Shown here in pieces: positions 60,601 through 64,000 of a stretch of 64,000 nucleotides of DNA. The number at the start of each line of letters is the position of its first letter. The first letter of the stretch is position 1. The DNA lies in the NCBI GenBank assembly GCA_965249525.1, contig OZ252237.1, positions 1,054,001 to 1,118,000 of the forward strand. Reading direction: 5' to 3'. The DNA comes from G965240465 sp965249525 (GTDB lineage: Bacteria > SAR324 > JACQKK01). Made by a program: the position numbers and the translations under genes. The notes beneath the pieces were generated by a model. It did no database searches, had not been told where the DNA came from, and worked only from the letters and a program-made list of their open reading frames with translations.

Positions 60601-61860
60601 TTAGAAAAAGATGAGCGCAGCAGGCAGATAGAAAAAGAAACCCTAGAGCAATTTACCAAAGACTATCGGGATGAAACCCGTATTGTGCGCAAGAATTTGC
60701 TGCAACTGGCAGTAACACTGCTGAAGGGACACAAGCTGGCTTTTGATTTGGCCCCTCAGGGGCACTACAAGCTACTGTTGAAAAAAGGGCAGAACCTAAC
60801 CCCCGAAGTGATGGAGAAAATTCCCCTGCGGGCTTGGGAAGAAGTGCATGTGAGCGATGAATCCATAGAAGGTCAGCTGCGTCAGATTGTCACCGCAGCC
60901 TTGGCACAAGTGGATTTGCTAGAAAAGGTGTACCAGAATCGCTGTGAAAAAATTAGAGAGGGTGATGAGCTGCCTCCGGGTGTCATTCGCATGGTGAAAG
61001 TGAGCCTGGCAGTCAAGCGCAAGCTGTCTGTGGGGGATAAAATGGCAGGACGTCATGGGAACAAGGGGGTGGTGTCACGCATTGAAACCATGGAAAACAT
61101 GCCTTATATGGCTGATGGCACACCGGTGGATGTGGTGCTGAATCCTTTGGGCGTACCCAGTCGTATGAATGTGGGTCAGGTGTTGGAAACCCATTTGGGT
61201 TGGGCTTCACATGAATTGGGCAAGCAATTAAATGATATGGTGCGTCAAGCACACCCCATAAGCCAATTGCGTGACCGACTCAATCAAATTTATCAAAACA
61301 AAGGCGTGCAAGATTTCTTCCAGTCGCTGGACGACCATAAACTGCTGGAATTCATCGAAGACTTTAAAGATGGCATTCACTTTGCCACGCCGGTGTTTGA
61401 CGGAGCCAACGAAAACAATATCTCTCACTTATTAAAGCTGGCCGGGCTGCCTGAATCGGGACAGGTTGAACTCTATGACGGCTTCACGGGCGAAGCGTTT
61501 GATCAAGCCGTCACGGTAGGAAAAATCTATATGATGAAACTTCACCACTTGGTGGATGATAAAATTCATGCGCGTTCCATTGGTCCCTATTCCCTAGTAA
61601 CGCAGCAGCCCTTGGGAGGCAAAGCCCAATTTGGCGGACAGCGTTTTGGAGAAATGGAGGTCTGGGCACTGGAAGCCTACGGTGCTGCCTATACGCTGCA
61701 AGAACTCTTGACCGTTAAATCGGATGACGTTGTAGGGAGAAACCGCATCTATGAAACCATCGTCAAAGGTAATTACGCCTTAGAAACAGGCGTGCCTGAA
61801 TCGTTTAAGGTGCTGACCAATGAACTCAAAAGCCTGTGTCTTAGCATCAAGCTGCAATAA
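57646..61860 (+). CDS. rpoB: RNA polymerase subunit beta
   Basis: The beta subunit of RNA polymerase, 1404 residues, somewhat longer than the E. coli protein (1342). A 34-residue basic extension rich in Lys, Pro, Asn and Ser precedes the normal start YSKFQHRVRSSFG. The core matches E. coli closely, for example LMTDxGxFxINGTERVIVSQ and RGSWVDFEFD. The rifampicin region FGSSQLSQFMDQTNPLAEITHKRR (about 550-572) has Thr and Ala where E. coli has Asn518 and Ser522. The catalytic blocks GDKMAGRHGNKGV and the end GGKAQFGGQRFGEMEVWALEAYGAA are intact. No Shine-Dalgarno sequence precedes the ATG. Its 5' end is C-rich, unlike other units here. Confidence 0.97.
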   Translation: MPNKITTPKNSNPSPKSNPKTKAAAKKTSNGSNGYSKFQHRVRSSFGRIDAPPMPHLLDIQLRSFQQFLQLETHPDQRKPMGLEGIFHSMFPISDFTNSSTLSYVHYTLSEPHYTEDECRIRGVTYSRPLRIALRLILWEKEVPGKERGIRDVKEQDIYLGELPMMTDQGAFIINGTERVIVSQMHKSPGAFFVHDNTKSSSGKKFYSARIIPQRGSWVDFEFDSKEILHVRIDRKRKFPATLLLRSMGHTEQDLLNRFYFTQEIDLSQALKKEPENRIFYKKFDAKSLLKQKILLDIKDPKSKEILAQKGRRITQVMLRKLEQAGLKQIPTTAEEIVGAYPSENILDENGEILAALNTEITPEVLEKILQAEIKTISLLSTGDHTVGESLRKTLAMDGLKSPQEAMIELYKRLKPGDPPTLESARNLLNSLFFNPERYSLSRVGRLKLNKKLGMQEDLDHTVLVPEDIFKTVEYLLHLKEGEGTVDDIDHLGNRRVRSVGELLENQFRVGLVRMERSIKERMSMQEADSMMLHDIVNVKPVSAAINEFFGSSQLSQFMDQTNPLAEITHKRRLSALGPGGLTREWAGFDVRDVHTSHYGRICPVETPEGPNIGLIASLAIYASINEFGFIETPYHRVEGARVLPDVSLLSAVEEDQFKIAQANAPLDKQKKFASPLLSSRHKGEFEMISAEEIDYMDVAPHQLVSAAAALIPFLEHDDANRALMGSNMQRQAVPLISPKAPLVGTGLESKVAADSGACLVARRAGVINRIDAARIIIQADRTSHSSAADNKPNVDIYHLSKFRSSNQNICINQRPIVKVGQHVKAGDIIADGSSCDKGELALGQNMLVAFMPWNGYNFEDSILVSERVVHDDLFTSIHIEELEVVSRETKLGKEDLTRDIPNVGEDALRNLDESGIIRIGTYVKQGDILVGKVTPKGETQPNPEEKLLRAIFGEKAGDFRDTCLRVSQGIDGVVINVVIFNRKGLEKDERSRQIEKETLEQFTKDYRDETRIVRKNLLQLAVTLLKGHKLAFDLAPQGHYKLLLKKGQNLTPEVMEKIPLRAWEEVHVSDESIEGQLRQIVTAALAQVDLLEKVYQNRCEKIREGDELPPGVIRMVKVSLAVKRKLSVGDKMAGRHGNKGVVSRIETMENMPYMADGTPVDVVLNPLGVPSRMNVGQVLETHLGWASHELGKQLNDMVRQAHPISQLRDRLNQIYQNKGVQDFFQSLDDHKLLEFIEDFKDGIHFATPVFDGANENNISHLLKLAGLPESGQVELYDGFTGEAFDQAVTVGKIYMMKLHHLVDDKIHARSIGPYSLVTQQPLGGKAQFGGQRFGEMEVWALEAYGAAYTLQELLTVKSDDVVGRNRIYETIVKGNYALETGVPESFKVLTNELKSLCLSIKLQ

Positions 61861-61960
61861 AACTGGAATAAAGCTGGAATAAAGCTGCTGGATGAATAGC
61901 TCTTGCGTCTTATCTTTGTTATGCTGTTAGTTTTACCCCCCATAAAATAAACCTAGAAAA

Positions 61961-62044
61961 AGCCCTTTTGTGAAAGCCCTTTTGTGAAAGCCCTCTTGTG
62001 AAAGCCCTCTTGTGAAAACCCTCTTGTGAAAGCCCTCTTGTGAA
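61961..62044. repeat. Tandem array, 6 x 14 bp, between rpoB and rpoC
   Basis: Units of AGCCCTTTTGTGAA start at 61961 and 61975, with AGCCCTCTTGTGAA or AACCCTCTTGTGAA at 61989, 62003, 62017 and 62031. More decayed relatives run on to about 62098. The rpoB-rpoC gap is 243 bp, larger than the usual gap, because of this array. Confidence 0.95.
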
Positions 62045-62103
62045 AACCCTAGAAAAAACCCTCTGCTGAAAAACCCTAGAAAAAAACCTTGAGAAAACCT
62101 GAT

Positions 62104-64000
62104 ATGAACCCCACCACTTCTTCTTCCATTGCTTCTGCTGCTTTCGGCAAAAAGCACTCCCCCGAAGTCTTAGACCTTTCCTCAGTGCATATCCGCATTG
62201 CCTCCGCAGAGGAGATATTATCCTGGTCTCACGGTGAGGTAAAAACCTCTGAGACCATCAACTATCGCACCTTTAAGCCTGAACGCGATGGTCTCTTCTG
62301 TGCCAAGATCTTTGGTCCCAATCATGACTATGAATGCACCTGCGGCAAATACAAGCGCATGAAGCATCGGGGCATTACCTGCGAGAAATGCGGGGTGGAA
62401 GTGATTCAATCCCGTGTCCGCCGAGAACGCCTGGGACACATCCAACTGGCAACTCCGGTTTCCCATGTGTGGTTTCTCAAAGGCATTCCCAGCCGCATTG
62501 GCAACTTGCTGGATATGGCGCCCCGTGAATTAGAACGGGTGCTGTACTACGATGCCTATGTGGTAATTCACCCCGGCAGTTCCAATCTGAAAGAACGCGA
62601 AGTGCTGGGAGAAGAACACGCCGAAGAATTGCAGGAACAATTCCCTGACCTGCGCATTGGCATGGGGGCAGAAGCCGTAAAAGAACTGCTGATGGGGATG
62701 GACTTAGAAACCCTCAGTAAAACCATGTATGAAGAAATGCGTCTGGCTACCTCAGAAGCCAAGCGCAAGAAAGTCATAAAACTGCTGAAAATTGTGGAAG
62801 CCATGCGCAAATCGGGCAATGACCCCATCTCAGTGATTGTGGATGTGCTGCCCGTGTTGTCACCAGAATTGCGCCCCTTGGTGCCGCTGGATGGAGGACG
62901 TTTTGCCACCAGTGACTTGAATGATTTGTATCGCCGTGTCCTGCACCGCAACAATCGCTTAAAGCGTTTAATCAACCTGCGCGCACCAGAACTGATTGTT
63001 CGCAACGAAAAGCGCATGCTGCAAGAGGCAGTGGACACCCTGTTTGACAATGGTCGCAGGGGTCGTCCCATCTTGGGCAACAACAAGCGACCCTTAAAAT
63101 CCCTCAGCGATATCCTCAAAGGCAAACAAGGTCGTTTCCGCCAAAACCTGCTGGGCAAACGGGTGGATTACTCAGGACGCTCGGTTATCGTGGTAGGTCC
63201 AGAATTGAAACTGCATCAATGCGGCCTGCCCAAACTGATGGCTTTAGAGTTATTCAAACCCTTCATCTTCCACAAACTCATGGCCAATTACGAGGTGCCC
63301 ACCATCAAAATAGCCAAACGCATGCTGGAAGAAAGACGACCTGAGGTCTGGGAAGTATTGGATGAAGTCACCAAGGGGCATCCTGTGATGCTCAATCGCG
63401 CCCCCACCCTGCACCGCTTAGGAATTCAAGCATTTGAACCCTTGCTGATAGAAGGCAAGGCCATCCAGCTGCATCCGCTGGTATGCACCGCCTTTAACGC
63501 AGATTTTGACGGCGACCAAATGGCAGTGCATGTACCGCTCTCAGTGGAAGCCCAGCTGGAAGCACGCGTGCTGATTATGTCCAACAACAACATCCTCTCT
63601 CCCGCCAATGGCAAACCCATTATGACCCCCACCCAAGATATGGTACTGGGACTGTACTGGATGACCAAAGAATTCAGCGGGAAAGAAGAAGGGGAAGCCA
63701 AATTCTTCTACTCCCTAGAAGATCTGCAGCTAGCTTATGACCATAACCGCGTAAAGCTGCATGACCGTATTCGCATTCGCATCCAAGGGAAAATGGAAAA
63801 AACCACAGCTGGACGCGCCCTGCTGTACAACTATGTCCCTGTAGAAGTACCTTTCTCCATGGTCAACCGACAGCTGAAGAAACGTGAAATGACCGCCTTG
63901 GTGGATGAAGCCAGCATGCGCGGAGGCAACAAAGCTGCCTTGCAAATGCTGGATGCCATTAAAAATCTGGGATTTTATCACGCCACCAAAGCAGGTTTCT
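62104..64000 (+). CDS. rpoC: RNA polymerase subunit beta' (partial)
   Basis: The first 632 residues of the beta' subunit; the gene runs out of the window. The N-terminal zinc site is CTCGKYKRMKHRGITCEKCG, matching the four Cys of E. coli. The bridge and clamp regions follow: GKRVDYSGRSVIVVGPEL and the catalytic NADFDGDQMAVHVPLS, whose three Asp bind the catalytic magnesium. Here the extra first 20 residues are Ser/Thr-rich (MNPTTSSSIASAAFGKKH), unlike the short E. coli start. The ATG at 62104 follows the 14-bp array; the array contains stop triplets in most frames, so the start cannot lie far upstream. Confidence 0.96.
   Translation, partial: MNPTTSSSIASAAFGKKHSPEVLDLSSVHIRIASAEEILSWSHGEVKTSETINYRTFKPERDGLFCAKIFGPNHDYECTCGKYKRMKHRGITCEKCGVEVIQSRVRRERLGHIQLATPVSHVWFLKGIPSRIGNLLDMAPRELERVLYYDAYVVIHPGSSNLKEREVLGEEHAEELQEQFPDLRIGMGAEAVKELLMGMDLETLSKTMYEEMRLATSEAKRKKVIKLLKIVEAMRKSGNDPISVIVDVLPVLSPELRPLVPLDGGRFATSDLNDLYRRVLHRNNRLKRLINLRAPELIVRNEKRMLQEAVDTLFDNGRRGRPILGNNKRPLKSLSDILKGKQGRFRQNLLGKRVDYSGRSVIVVGPELKLHQCGLPKLMALELFKPFIFHKLMANYEVPTIKIAKRMLEERRPEVWEVLDEVTKGHPVMLNRAPTLHRLGIQAFEPLLIEGKAIQLHPLVCTAFNADFDGDQMAVHVPLSVEAQLEARVLIMSNNNILSPANGKPIMTPTQDMVLGLYWMTKEFSGKEEGEAKFFYSLEDLQLAYDHNRVKLHDRIRIRIQGKMEKTTAGRALLYNYVPVEVPFSMVNRQLKKREMTALVDEASMRGGNKAALQMLDAIKNLGFYHATKAGF

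Overview
The window comes from a Gram-negative bacterium, most likely a gammaproteobacterium or a close relative. The evidence is the CMP-KDO synthetase gene (LPS), lipoproteins with lipoboxes, an octaprenyl-type diphosphate synthase, and RpoB/RpoC that align by eye with the E. coli subunits. Base composition is close to balanced, with a more AT-rich stretch around 14.9-17.5 kb. No rRNA, tRNA, CRISPR array or insertion sequence was recognised. The window opens inside folK and closes inside rpoC.

Layout. 0-8.5 kb: partial folK, a membrane-anchored M16 protease, a secreted spondin-domain protein, MoeA fused to a periplasmic-binding-like domain, kdsB, and obgE. 8.6-14.9 kb: two minus-strand units, ogt-lipoprotein-TPR lipoprotein-TerB, and gpmI (apparently frameshifted) followed by a PurO-type IMP cyclohydrolase. 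14.9-17.5 kb: an AT-richer defence block with an AbiJ-like/HEPN-like protein, a restriction endonuclease and its DNA methyltransferase. 17.5-24.3 kb: an unknown protein, ndk, two paralogous Gfo/Idh/MocA oxidoreductases, and a sulfur module (exported rhodanese, YeeE/YedE transporter and a 49-residue cysteine-rich peptide). 24.6-33.3 kb: rmuC, DUF924, ispB-membrane protein-folE, an ankyrin protein, a tiny acidic membrane protein, a ROK kinase, an HNH nuclease and an RbgA-like GTPase. 33.3-38.9 kb: an iolE-oxidoreductase-SDR unit, a protein with a duplicated domain, and gltX. 39.1-48.8 kb: a complete Alternative Complex III operon (actABCDEF) preceded by a ferredoxin/adrenodoxin-type reductase. 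49.2-56.9 kb: recN, an hsp20 gene under a CIRCE operator, a coupled membrane protein-aminotransferase pair, and ribF-hydrolase. 57.6-64 kb: rpoB and partial rpoC with a long leader and no ribosomal protein genes in front.

How the genes work together. Alternative Complex III would oxidise quinol (IspB makes the side chain) and pass electrons to a soluble carrier; no terminal oxidase is linked here. The iolE unit suggests inositol or related polyol breakdown, and the two further Gfo/Idh/MocA paralogues may serve the same kind of chemistry. The rhodanese-YeeE module points to thiosulfate or other sulfur-compound handling.

Two genome-scale features stand out. First, many gene borders carry short tandem repeat arrays (9-16 bp units, most often 13) of unrelated sequence, often starting at or covering a stop codon; coding versions keep lengths divisible by three. 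Second, several transcription units are strongly G-rich on the coding strand at their 5' end and strongly C-rich at their 3' end, so GC skew flips sign within single genes regardless of strand.
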